64,000 bases of DNA, from the NCBI GenBank assembly GCA_019925095.2, contig CM034407.1, positions 152,110 to 216,109 of the forward strand, read 5' to 3'. Positions within the stretch are counted from its first letter, which is position 1; the number at the start of each line of letters is the position of its first letter. The translations under genes and the position numbers were made by a program. The stretch comes from Dendrolimus kikuchii. Taxonomy: Eukaryota; Arthropoda; Insecta; Lepidoptera; Lasiocampidae. The notes beneath the pieces are model-generated. The model searched no databases. It was not told the DNA's origin and worked only from the letters and a program-made list of their open reading frames with translations. Below are positions 40,822 through 51,665 of this stretch, in pieces.

Positions 40822-42854
40822 ATGAGTGATGACGATGTGGTTATTATGGAAGTAGATGAAGCCGAACCTAAACCATCTAAATCAAATGCTCCATCTAAAT
40901 CAACCTCACACCTTCCATGGATTGAGAAGTACCGGCCTCAGATCTTCACCGATATCGTCGGCAATGAAGATACTGTTTCTCGTCTAAGTGTTTTCGCTAA
41001 AACTGGCAATGCACCGAACATTATTATTGCTGGACCGCCAGGTGTAGGCAAAACTACAACTATCCTGTGCTTGGCACGAGCGCTCCTTGGGACGGCGTTC
41101 AAAGATGCAGTATTGGAGTTAAATGCATCAAACGATCGAGGCATAGATGTCGTTCGTAATAAAATCAAAATGTTTGCTCAACAAAAGGTAATGTTTACTC
41201 CCTAAACTCGATGTACAGTAATTTATGCTATTTTTATGCTCGCGTTAGGTATTCTGTTTATTTTAGGTGACTCTTCCTCCAGGTAGACACAAAATAGTAA
41301 TATTAGATGAGGCTGACAGCATGACAGAGGGTGCCCAGCAAGCCTTGAGGAGGACTATGGAACTTTACTCCAGTACAACTCGCTTTGCACTTGCAGCCAA
41401 CAACAGTGAGAAGATAATTGAGCCCATTCAGTCCAGGTGTGCTGTGCTCAGATACTCTAGGCTCACAGATGCACAAATATTGGCAAAGGTAGGGAACTTT
41501 TTACTTTATTTAATTATGTTTAATTACTAATACTAATTTCTACATTCAAATCTCTCACATCGCTTCTGCTTAACCTTCAAGCGGGTGCATGGTCATTTGT
41601 GACAGCTGTGATCGTACATAACCAAAAAAACCTATCGAAGATTTAAAGGTTTTAAAACATTAAACAATTTATTTTAAATCTTAATGTTGGGAAATTATTT
41701 ACTTATAAAAAATATGTTTTAATTCCTATAATTACAAAACATAATTAGAAAAAGTTTTCTTTTCTATGAAGTAATTCCAAATTTGTGATTTCTTTTTGAA
41801 TTTCTTCACTTACAAATATATACAACTGGGAACATTTTTACACCTAAGCCATTTTTACGAAAACTAGAATCTTCCCTGAAAATATATTGACCCCGAAATC
41901 TCACCCTGTTGTTATCACATTTTTACTTTTTTATCACTTCCAGTAATAAGTTATTTATATCTCTAACAACAGTACATCTTGTACACCTGAACTCAAGTTG
42001 TTTGTCTTACTTCAAAAAGGTGGTCGGAGACTTCTGATCAATAATTCACTCTCTATGTTTTTTTCTTGTAATTGCATAGTTACCTGAGACTCCATAATTG
42101 GGGGTCTTGAAGGTTAATATTGTTTATTATTTTACCACCGAAGGTGAGAAAACAATAAACAAATATTAGTAATACCATATTTTTTCTTTAGGTTATAGAA
42201 ATATGTCAGAAAGAAAATTTATCTTACACAGAAGATGGTGTTAGTGCTATTGTATTCACAGCTCAGGGAGACCTGAGATCAGCCCTCAATAACCTGCAGT
42301 CCACGGCTCAAGGATTTGGCCACATTAGTCCTGACAATGTATTTAAAGTGTGTGATGAGCCACATCCATTGCTTGTCAAGAACATGCTTTTATCTTGTGC
42401 CAAACAAGACATACATGATGCTTATAAGGTAAGGACAGCATTAAACACGAGTTTATGATGATCAATCCCTAGAAAATTCGAAACTAATTTGTCACAATTA
42501 TTTAAATAATCTGATATAATTAGTAACTAACTTCATAATGATGTTTTTCTGCTAATAAGCCAAGACTGTTAGCCTGCTGCCACATTAATTGTTGGGTGTT
42601 TATGAGAGCATCATAATATATTCCAGGTGATAGCGCAGCTGTGCAAGCTGGGATATGCAGCTGAAGACATCATTAGCAATATATTTAGGGTGTGCAAAAC
42701 TCTTGATGTCACTGAAGATATTAAGTTGGCTTTTATCAGAGAAATAGGGCTTACACATATGAGGGTGGCTGATGGCTTGTCCTCTCCTCTGCAACTGGCC
42801 GGCCTGTTGGCTAGGATGTGCCGTATTGCCGCTGGCGGAGATACTGAGTGGTGA
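40822..42854 (+). CDS. RFC2: Replication factor C subunit 2 (RfC40), 4 coding exons
   Basis: Exons: 40822-41187, 41267-41488, 42192-42428, 42627-42854; 350 aa plus stop, all introns phase 0 with GT-AG. It is an AAA+ ATPase of the clamp loader that opens and loads PCNA at primer-template junctions in the nucleus. LPWIEKYRP (RFC box II) is followed by Walker A GPPGVGKT at residues 71-78, [20 protein letters not shown], Walker B VILDEAD at about 133-139, and the arginine-finger SRC motif at about 178-180. Then come [40 protein letters not shown] and [11 protein letters not shown]. These last blocks identify the RFC2/RfC40 subunit rather than RFC4 or RFC5. Human RFC2 is 354 aa, so the gene looks complete. 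The N-terminal 35 residues are acidic and Ser/Pro-rich. Confidence 0.97.
41574..42113. mobile_element. MITE with TTAA target sites, piggyBac-like, in RFC2 intron 2
   Basis: TTAA at 41570-41573 is followed by CCTTCAAG, and CTTGAAGG at 42106-42113 is followed by TTAA. Inverted ends starting CC next to a TTAA duplication are the mark of piggyBac-type insertion. The 540 bases have no coding potential. Confidence 0.6.
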
Positions 42855-43061
42855 CATTTAAATATTGAAAATGAAGATGGAAGTCATAAATTTATGTAAA
42901 ACTCATTTTTACTGCTTACAAGTCTGATACTAACCTAACAAATCTACCTACTAGTTTAATTTATAATAATAATAATAATCATTTATTACAAATTACGTCA
43001 TACAATTCATATATTGGTTAGTAACATTGTACAAAATAGGCATACTTGAAACTAGTATTAG

Positions 43062-43480
43062 TAGAACTTAAGCCTAAAGTTTTGCTACAATTTTTGTGCT
43101 AGCTCTACATTTGCTAGCACAACAATTGAGAATAGGCACATCAAACCTGTCAGCCAGGACTTTTAGGATGTTGTTAAAGCTTGTCTGAAGCCTGCAGAGC
43201 AATGAAGCAGCTCTTTTCCTGGCAATGGCATAATGGGTTGCTTCTGCAAACATACCTGATGCGCTGCAGAACTGGGGCAGCCCCATCAACAACCTAAAAC
43301 CATTATTGTATTGGATATGCAAGGTTTAGTGGCTCTCTGAGTACTGTTGGTCCACAAACTGCATGTATAAAATACCTGACAGCAAGCTTTAAATAGCTTA
43401 TTTTTTACTTGCTTACTAAAGTGTCTGAATTGGTGAACCAACATATTGCATTGAACTGCCAGCGCCCTGTATTCAATCAC
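43062..43480 (-). pseudogene. Jockey/CR1-type non-LTR C-terminal fragment, frameshifted
   Basis: On minus: EYRALAVQCNMLVHQFRHFS, KNKLFKACCQVFYTCSLW, then a shift, then YNNGFRLLMGLPQFCSASGM, FAEATHYAIARKRAASLL, ADRFDVPIL. Same family as 35234-35451. 5'-truncated, downstream of RFC2. Confidence 0.8.
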
Positions 43481-43586
43481 TATATCATCATGATCCTTGA
43501 GATCTAGCGACCAAGGTATTTAAATCAATCTGTATTTAAACTTTCAATATGTAAATAAACTTTAAATTTTCTACACACTACTATTA

Positions 43587-44312
43587 CGTAGTGATGGGCC
43601 AAATGTGGTTTGAACCGAATACGAACTTCGGCCGAACATTCGATTAAAACAATTCGGTTTATTTCGCCACGCTTTCTCAAGAGCAACACATCGTGACCTG
43701 TTGACGTCAACTTGATAACACCGTATTTTTGGTTTTTTTTACACCATAACCTGCCTCTAGTAGATTTTAAATATGAGTAGGTGGATAAAAGAATAGATTT
43801 TTACACATTTGATTTAAAAAAAAACACCATAAATCTAAATTCATAATGTTTAATTGGTAAAAAGTGATTTCAATCAAAATTAAATTTGTAATTATCAAAA
43901 TGAAAGTTGTAATTGCGTTTTTTATTTAAATTCAAGTAACATATAATTACGCAGTTGCACTTATTGATGTTTCTTAGAGGAATAATAAGTTTATTTCATT
44001 TTTATTTGATGTCTATTTAATTAGGCAAAGACTCAATCAAGAACTAATTTTATTTTACCACATTGCGCGTTAAGGTTTACATGTTCCTAACTAAAATAAA
44101 TGACCATGAGTATATAGATGCCAATTTTTATATTACGGTTATGATAGATATATGATTTCTATTAACTTCAGTCAAAATGTGCAAGTAGGTATTTACTTTT
44201 TCCTTGCACCGAATGTTCGGCATTTAACCCGAATTTCGGCCGAATGCCGAAGTTCGGCTCAAGCTGCCGAAATTCGGTCAAACCGAATGTAAAACGAGTT
44301 TCGGCCCACCCC
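43587..44312. mobile_element. hAT-like non-autonomous element with 8-bp target duplication
   Basis: TACTATTA flanks it at 43579-43586 and 44313-44320. The ends, TAGTGATGGGCC at the left and GGCCCACCCC at the right, are inverted repeats of a TGGGCC core. Repeated AACTTCGG/CCGAA motifs fill both ends. The 8-base duplication is typical of hAT. Coding capacity is absent. Confidence 0.75.
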
Positions 44313-45043
44313 TACTATTAAGTTCTCAAGCTATGTCCATAATGAATGTGTTAATCTTATGTTTAAAACTTTATTAATATGATTGTGTGATGTATATAGA
44401 CTTAAATAACTATCATCACTAATAATATGTGATGATACACGTGTTGTTTACTTTTCCAATTGAACTTGATAAGAGAGAGCAATTTTGCTGTTTGATAATG
44501 TGCAAATGTTTTTGTTTCTTATGAGATTGTAATAATTTATATTAATAATTGCTGAGCATTTCTAGTTTTATCTTACTGATTTGCTTTTTAAACCAAAGTC
44601 AGTCACAAGTATTACTTGTGAACACCTGTAGTAATTGGACATCGGACTCAAATGCAATCAATACTAGAGACATAATACTAAACTATATTGTCATTAATTG
44701 GAATTTAGTAAAACAGGCTGATATAAATCCATTTAATTCTGTAAGCTTTAGTGTCAAAATGTTTTAAATCAGCTAATTAGTTTTTTCTTCTATGAATGAT
44801 TTATTTGTCTGTTAGCTACAGTTGTATTCATAAAACAAATATTAAAATACCAGTGCAGAATCTGTTTCATGCCATGTATGGAAGAAAAATAATGAACGAA
44901 AATCTTGGTTTTAATGTGTTCTGTGTTGCCTTAAGGGTTACCCAGTTTCACTGTGTGGATGTCACTAAAATTGATTCATTCAACACACTAAAATCTGTAG
45001 AAACTTATCCAGTTCTGATATGCTGTTTGGAAACTAAACATTT
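44313..45043. other. Intergenic DNA, nothing firmly recognised
   Basis: ORFs at 44549-44767 and 44796-45116 have no recognised domain. The latter runs into the fold-back element at 45044, so both are treated as chance. Confidence 0.35.
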
Positions 45044-45300
45044 CAATTGGACCTACTTATGCAAAATGGAACCAACCCACATACTGACAGTTTTGAGAAA
45101 AAGCCGTTTTTATTAAAAATTTGCGTACAAAAAAATATGTCTATATTTTGGAAAAAACATTTAGAATATTGTATATTATATTTTCTTGTTATGATTTTTA
45201 TTGAGTCGATAGAAGGTGCATTTTATAAGTCTTCTGCATCCTTAACCTAATGTTGGCATGTTTGTGGATTGGTTCTGTTTTGCATAAGTAGGTCCAATTG
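45044..45300. mobile_element. Fold-back MITE with about 37-base inverted ends
   Basis: CAATTGGACCTACTTATGCA at the left pairs with TGCATAAGTAGGTCCAATTG at the right, and pairing continues through AAATGGAACCAA / TTGGTTCTGTTT. The 257 bases have no coding capacity. Confidence 0.85.
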
Positions 45301-45600
45301 TTGACTGCTTTTGTTTGAACATAATTAATAAAGTTATAAAAAGCGCGAGAACAACCCGTGGCGCCATCTAGTTTCAGATAATCGGAGATCAATTGATCAC
45401 TGAGCAATTGTCGTTTTCAAGCGTTTCTCGTCATCATTTGTGATAAGTTATAAAAATAAAGTCAGTTCTTCTTAAAAATGTTTATTCTTACTATTCGATT
45501 GAATATGATTCATAACAATAATGTATAAAAATAAAAAGCATACAATCTTATCGTATGTTAATATGTATAATATAATAAAGTGGAATGTGCGTCGTTGCCG

Positions 45601-45639
45601 CTAGCTCTCGATGAGCTTGTTGTGTTCCGCCATCAGACT
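45601..45639 (-). CDS. GNPDA: GNPDA alternative last exon B ([12 protein letters not shown])
   Basis: TTTCCAG acceptor, then AGT CTG ATG GCG ..., coding [12 protein letters not shown] and TAG, phase 0 after KYFK. The known GNPDA C-terminus has KYFKGLMLVHNKL at this place, so this exon resembles other species' ends more than exon A does. It lies about 940 bases downstream of exon A. Complements of AATAAA follow near 45480. Confidence 0.8.
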   Translation of the reverse strand, partial: SLMAEHNKLIES

Positions 45640-48600
45640 CTGGAAAGCACCCGCCATTATCACAACACAACACCCATCCAATCAATTCCCTAGACGTTGT
45701 TTAATTACAATCGTCATCTCCTTATACATTCTATAAAACCTAAATTTGCTTGTTATAACCACACACAGCAAATCTGTCACTTTTGTATGATTTTTGACTT
45801 TGAAATTTTCAAATTTACCCTTGATAGAAAATTAACAGTATTTGTATGAATAGTAATTTCTTAAGTTTTCGTGACTAGTACATATGATAAAGCTACGTTT
45901 TAACGGTTTTAAGCGCGGTATCTTATTTGGTTTTTATTCCAACGTTTCGGCCATTTTTCATTTTTTTAATATGACTCATTGACACCCTTGTCAACAGCGC
46001 TTAAAACGGATAAAACGTAGTTTTATTATATTACTTGTATGGAGTTCATATTATTATTTTTTTTTGACATTTAACCTTCAAGTATGCGAATAATATGTAA
46101 ATAAAGTCCCGTTCTTGTCCCAGAAAGTACGGGCCTAAGAAGTAATGCTACCTATTCATACTTTCACTTCGATTTTCCAGTATCGACAACTATAACACAT
46201 CAATCTTCATATTGAAACATTGGTGTGTGTAAAACCTAGTATAAAATCTACTTCTTTGTTTACCAACACTCCCACTCTTCTTCCAAGGAGTCTTACAAAA
46301 GGGACCAAGTCATAATGTTAGCAGGGTAGTGGACAGGTTACAATAAATTTTAAAATTATTTATATATAAATAAAAGAACAAGCGTTAAAATATGTTCTCA
46401 CTTTAAAAACAATTTAAATTGCTATTTAAACAGTAGTTATTGTATTATTTTACTCCTTTTAGTCATACAAAATATGTAAGACCCTGTTGATTTGACTGTC
46501 CACTACCGTATTGGATGTGAAGTACACAGAATAGTGTTCGGAGGGGTGTCGGGGTGTTCCGCGGCGGGGGGCTGCGGCGGCGTCAGTGCAGCACCCGCTG
46601 CACCTCGACGGGCGCCTCCTCGATCATCTTCTGGTGCTCCTCGCTCAGCGCCTGCCAGAACCGCGCACACGCACACATACAGTATACACCCAGACCGCGT
46701 TCAAATTTAACCATTTCACAATAATGCTTTATATCGTTTTTGAACCATCCCATACACCATGCCACCCACATCGCCAGATGCCGTCTATAATTTTGTCAAG
46801 GAAATATTCTAACTTACTATTATATATAGCAACTATTTATTTTCGTAATACCGAAGTAAGAAAGAGAGTTGGTCTGGAAGAGAGTGTCGGGGTGAAGGTA
46901 AGGAAAGGAATGCTCCGGTGGTTCGGGCATGTGGAAAGAATGCATGATGAAAGAATGACTAAACACATATACAATGCAAAAGTGGATGGATGCAGAAGTC
47001 GTGGAAGGCCACGACACACCTTCCATGATCAAATTGATCGTGTACTAGCAGAAGGTGATGTCAGGAGCCTTAAGAACAGACGAGTGTGCATGACAAGAGT
47101 TATGAACGTCAAAGAAGCAAGCGAGGTGTGTAAGAATGGGCCTAAATGGCGCTCTGTTGTTCGTGCCTACCCCGCAAGGGAACTGGCGTGAAGTTATGTA
47201 TGTATGTATGTATGTATGTAACTATTTATTTTAATGAAATAATATGGAGTTAATATTTTTTTTTATAAAATTACCCAATCAGAAGCCTTTATTTAGCATT
47301 TAAAATACATGCAATTTTTTAGAAATAAATGTAATATTGTTACATAAATAAAATGATTTATTAAACAGATATCTATCTATGTAGTCAGTATTTAAACTTT
47401 TCTTAAAGTAATGTGGGTGGATGTAAAAGTGTACCCAGTAACAGAGCGCTCTAATGAGAACAGAAGATCAAGTATGCCAGGATTGGAACTGCCACCAAGC
47501 AGATACTTACAGTACAGACGAATTTTTATGTAAACGCAAGTTAATCCATGCGTGAAGCTCAACGGGCCTGAGTGTATCTCATGCATTCCTACCATACAAA
47601 AATAAGCCCACAAACCAAGAAGTAAAGACATGATTACGTTGTTTCTCAGGGAGGCGGAAAACAGTGAATATCGTTCAAAACTAAGTTAGTGTATACAGAC
47701 AAAGCTTAGTATTGATATTCAACAGACGATTATAGGCAAGTATTCTTACTTATTTTGTTTCTGAAAATCTTGAGAAGATACACGGACTGAAATAATTCAT
47801 AGAACCTTAAGTATAAATACTTATCCGGCTGTTGGCTTAAAGGCCTAGTTGCCAAGCCTTAAATTAAAAAAAAATATCCGGCTGTCTATAACCCATTATG
47901 CTCTCGTGCTTCATTAAGAGGTGGCATGAACAATGCTCGCCTTCGATTCAACAACAACTAAAGGGTTTCAACATTGGATAGTGCAAGTATATTTCTAGTA
48001 ATGTATCCTCGGAGGTTACTGTTAGTTTTTCTGCCTCCCTGAGAGACAAGAATACAAAAGATGCATATTGTAGAAGAAGAAGAAGAAGTGTGGCTCACCT
48101 TGAAGTACTTGACCGTCTTAACGCGCAGCTCGAGCGTGGCGTCCTCGTCGCACACGAAGATGGTCTGCGGGTGCTGCTGGAAAGCGGACACTGTCCACAT
48201 GTGGTTCACGCCCTCCTCCACCGCCTTCGCCAGCGCCAGCGACTTGTGCACCCCCGTTATCAGGATCATCACCTAGTATATGGATTCAATTTCAACTCTA
48301 GCAAAACTTTAGCTTTACACCTGTAAGTTGTGCTCGCTTCAGGCTTTATTTTGGGATGAAGGCAGATGACTAAGCTCATAGAATGACAATATTTCACCCA
48401 GATTTCTTATAAAGTGTGCATCATTTATTGCTTTGCCATTATCTCTTCTATTTAAAAAGTCTATATCCTCTGGAATAGTGCCAGAGCTGTGGAAGTCAGC
48501 ATTTATAACGCCTGTTCATAAAAAAGGATCTAAGTCTGAAATTACTAACTACAGACCGATATCCAAGCTCTGTATCGTGGCTAAAGTCTTTGAAAGAATT

Positions 48601-51241
48601 ATTTACAATCAGGTTTATCGTTCGTTATTTAACGCTTTCAGTCCTTACCAACACGGCTTTTTGAAAGGTAGGTCCACTGTTACGAATTTAGTACTACTTA
48701 ATGACTATATAACCATAAATATGGACAGGGGGAGCCAAATCGATGTCATCTACACCGACTACAGCAAGGCATTTGATCGAATTAACCACAATATTCTTCT
48801 CAGTAAGCTTAAAAATATCGGTATTCGGGGCGATCTACTAAGATGGTTTTCATCTTATATAGACAATAGATCGCAAGCTGTGGTATTAAATAATTACATA
48901 TCGAGTTGGGTCAAGATTCCAAGCGGCGTCCCGCAGGGCTCTTTGCTTGGACCTTTGCTTTTTATTATTTACGTCAACGATATTGAACACTGTTTGAGAA
49001 CATCCAAATTACTGTGTTTCGCAGACGATATGAAAATATTTTCAACCATATCTTCAGTGGACGATATGCATGCTCTTCAGCAAGATCTACTGCGCCTGGA
49101 ACATTACTGTGCCGTAAACCAACTCGATCTTAATCCCCTCAAATGCTCCCTCGTGACTTTCACACGAAAAGAGAATGTCATCTTAACCCATTATACCCTA
49201 TCGGGTCAGGTGTTGCCGATGACTAGCGAAATCCGTGATCTAGGTGTGTACCACGATAGTAAGCTAACATTTGACGTTCATATCAATAAAATAGTCAATA
49301 AAGCCTCCAAGTCCCTTGGTTTCATATTTCGAATATCAAACTGCTTTAATGAGATAAAAACACTAAAAATTTTATACTGTACCTATGTTAGAAGTCACTT
49401 GGAATATGCATCTCATATATGGAACCGTCCACTTTAATATTCCAGCGAAGTCTATACGATTTAATCAACCCATAAATGTACCTTTAAGTTTTACTAATTA
49501 CAGACAAAACTCATTTCTAGTGCGAGCAAGCAATTATTTAAATAATGTAAGTAAATACGATGACATCGACCCATTTGCAATTAGTATTTCAGGAGCCAAG
49601 CGGTGTCTAAGCCTTAAATTTTTCAACAGTGACTAGTCATCTCGGTGCCTTTTCTACGTTTGCATGTTACTTTTAAGCAATAGCTTATCCGTGAAAACCT
49701 GTCATTGGCTTTCTTGTATTAACTATAGTTATCTAATCAAATGTATTTAGCTGTAGGTTTTCCAAAAAATAAATAAATAAATAAAGAAAGTGGTGACCCG
49801 CGCCTATAAGCGTTTGCAACACTAATAGCCTTTAGGATGGCTAATACTTAAAATAGAATGTAGTACCCTATTTTTTTTATATTTTTTATTGCAGGAGCTT
49901 AACAGACAGGCCGACGGCCCACTTGATGGAAAGCAGTTACCATCGCCTATAGACATTTGCAACACCAAAGGTGCTACAAATGCGCTGCTGCTCTCTTAAG
50001 GGAGACTGGAACCTTATCACTAATGCCGGAACACAACTCAAGGTTGTCATGGCGACATACTTTAGACCAGGGATGGTAGCCATTCAGTCGGGCAAATGCC
50101 CTACCACCCGGCTGTGGGTTGCTTAGTCGCCTCTTACGACAGGCCGCTCCAACGCAGGAAATTGTATTCTTTCTCCGTTCCTGCACGGATATATATTTTC
50201 GTAACAGAAATATAAAATCGGAGATGCCTTTTATGAACAATGGTAGTTGGCAGTCTTTGGTGAACCTGCTTTTATGTGAAGAGCTGAAGAGCGTGGTGGT
50301 CGCCTACCTCCTTGGCGTCCATGACGGTGCCGACGCCGACGGTGAGCGCCTGCCGAGGCACCTTGGAGATGTCGTTCCCGAAGAAGCGCTTGTTGGCCTC
50401 GAGCGTGTCGTACGCCAGCGTCTTGACGCGCGTGCGCGACACCAGCGACGAGCCCGGCTCGTTGAACGCGATGTGCCCGTCGGGCCCGATCCCTGCCAAC
50501 GAGCTTAATGTACTCCACGCTCTTGCCGCCCATGAACCCAGTGGACGAGGCCAGGCGAGTTACCTCCGATGAACAGGTGCACGCCACCGGCCTCCTTGAT
50601 GAGGTCCTCGAAGCGGTTGCACTCGGCGACGAGGTCGGGCGCGTTCCCGTCCAGCACGTGCGCGTTGCTCGGTTCGATGTCCACGTGCTTGAAGAACTCG
50701 TTCCACATGTAGTAGTGGTACGATTCCGGATGGTCGCGAGGCAGGCCTGTTTCAGGAGACACCACATCATTTTTTATTACATTGAAGCTGACACCTGCTA
50801 CCTGATTTTTACTGATATAATTCTATAAAGCAAAATCGACATCTCTCAATGAAAGCAGTTAAAGATCACAAAGAGTAAGACAAACTAGGAACTTGGAAGA
50901 AAATCCCCAACACGAGGTTTAGAAACTCACCCCAGCGCGGGGCATATGCGACAAAACATTTCTGGCAACAATCACAACTTGTACAAGTACCTATCGTTTC
51001 CAAGTATTCGCTTACCAACATACTCGTCCATGTTGAAGGTGGTAACATATTTGAATGATAATTTCCCCTCCTTATGGAACTGTATGAGCTTCTTGTACAT
51101 GCCGAGGGGCGTCCCGCCGGTGGGCAGCCCCAGCACGAAGTGACGCCCCGGCCCCGGCTTGAAATGCGTGATCCGCTGCATCACGAACCTGGCCGCCCAC
51201 TCGGCGACCACGCTCGCGTCCTCCAGGATTATCAGACGCAT
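45601..51241 (-). CDS. GNPDA: Glucosamine-6-phosphate deaminase (GNPDA/oscillin), 4 common exons plus alternative last exons
   Basis: Common exons on minus: 51241-51016, 50746-50564, 50492-50308, 48272-48099. Then comes either 46651-46583 (278 aa in all) or 45639-45601 (268 aa). The enzyme converts glucosamine-6-phosphate to fructose-6-phosphate and ammonia in the cytosol, feeding amino sugars into glycolysis. [20 protein letters not shown] starts the fold; [15 protein letters not shown] is the phosphate loop. Asp72 in FNMDEYV and Asp141, His143 and Glu148 in [13 protein letters not shown] fall at the catalytic positions known from E. coli Nag[21 protein letters not shown] and [10 protein letters not shown] end the common part. 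The 70-base second intron is unusually short; the third holds a jockey-type element and a retroposon. Exons 1-4 and the upstream last exon are GC-rich. Confidence 0.95.
45886..46028. mobile_element. Penelope-like 3' tails in a short inverted pair
   Basis: 45887-45965 (minus) matches the PLE 3' end (CTACGTTTTAACGGTTTTAA, CCAACGTTTCGGCCA). 45997-46028 (plus) is another copy of the last 32 bases (CGCTTAAAACGG, CGTAGTTTTATTA). It has the same tail-out inverted plan as 2034-6063 in about 140 bases. It lies in the GNPDA intron between the two last exons. Confidence 0.75.
46583..46651 (-). CDS. GNPDA: GNPDA alternative last exon A ([20 protein letters not shown])
   Basis: TTCTGGCAG acceptor, phase 0, coding 22 residues ending VLH and [14 protein letters not shown] lines up with [11 protein letters not shown] of exon B without gaps, so the two last exons are probably ancient duplicates. 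Very GC-rich with a G-rich 3' flank. Confidence 0.8.
   Translation of the reverse strand, partial: ALSEEHQKMIEEAPVEVQRVLH
46853..47220 (+). pseudogene. RTE-like non-LTR C-terminal fragment, intact frame
   Basis: Codes [72 protein letters not shown], stop, then a (TGTA)n tail at 47191-47220. The GHVERM...RGRPR...WRSVV.AYP order is the usual end of these proteins, and tandem short repeats at the 3' end are typical of RTE-type elements. Lies antisense in the GNPDA intron between exon 4 and last exon A. Confidence 0.87.
47833..47874 (+). mobile_element. 42-base extreme 5'-truncated insertion of the 266-bp retroposon family
   Basis: TATCCGGCTGT at 47822-47832 and 47875-47885 is a perfect 11-base target duplication around TGGCTTAAAGGCCTAGTTGC, CAAGCCTTAAATT and A's, the very end of the family. 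Confidence 0.88.
48418..49795 (+). pseudogene. Jockey/CR1-type non-LTR retrotransposon, 5'-truncated, nearly intact RT
   Basis: A 334-codon frame (48433-49437) opens at TTG after the truncation, inside the reverse transcriptase. It has [20 protein letters not shown], the motif A region [37 protein letters not shown], and [11 protein letters not shown] with the catalytic ADD. It then reads [17 protein letters not shown] and stops where a deletion joins a second frame (to 49636) reading [40 protein letters not shown] poly(A)/AAATA tail is at 49766-49788. AAAGTG at 48411-48416 and 49787-49792 may be the target duplication. Both truncation and deletion mark it as dead, but few other lesions suggest it is young. 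Lies antisense in GNPDA intron 3. Confidence 0.9.
49870..50190 (-). mobile_element. 310-bp retroposon family, copy 3
   Basis: Full-length on minus from TCCGTGCAGGAACGGAG to TGCAATAAAAAATATAAAAA, in GNPDA intron 3. Confidence 0.85.
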
Positions 51242-51430
51242 TATTTATCTATATACAATAAGGATTTATTAAGTAGTAACTTTATGCCCTCGCTTACTTC
51301 TTTTGTCATGTTCTATCATTTAGATTAGATCGTGAAACCGTCGGTGTCAGCTCAGAAACTGATCTTCATAAAATACAATATACTCTATAGAAACTATGTT
51401 CTATTCAAATTGTTTGTAATATATAGTAAT
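51242..51430. promoter_or_regulatory. GNPDA upstream region
   Basis: Only about 190 bases separate the GNPDA start codon from a retroposon. The promoter must lie here or beyond it; no core motif was identified. Confidence 0.3.
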
Positions 51431-51665
51431 TGCCAGGTGGTAGGGTATGTGCCCGACTGGATGGTTACCACCCCTGGTCTAGAGTATGCCGCCATAACAG
51501 CCTTAAGTTATGTTCCGGCATTAGTGACCAGGTTCCAGTCTCCCTTAAGAGAGCAGCAGCGCATTTGTAGCACCTTTGGTGTTGTAAATATCCATAGGCG
51601 ATGGTAACCGCTTTCCATCAAGTGGGCCGTCTGCCTGTCTGCTGAACTCCCGCAATAAAAAAAAA
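51431..51665 (+). mobile_element. 310-bp retroposon family, copy 4, 5'-truncated
   Basis: Starts inside the family at TGCCAGGTGGTAGGGTATGT and ends CTCCCGCAATAAAAAAAAA. 5' truncation with a preserved poly-A end fits LINE-type retroposition. Confidence 0.85.

Noticed and set aside
44549..45116. Possible small secreted protein (hydrophobic start SISSFILLICFLNQSQSQ)
   Set aside because: It has no recognisable family, the codon use matches the AT-rich background, and the neighbouring ORF runs into a fold-back MITE.
47392..47631. 79-codon ORF on minus inside a GNPDA intron as an extra exon
   Set aside because: No acceptor/donor pair fits the frame, and the common exons already join directly to the last exons.
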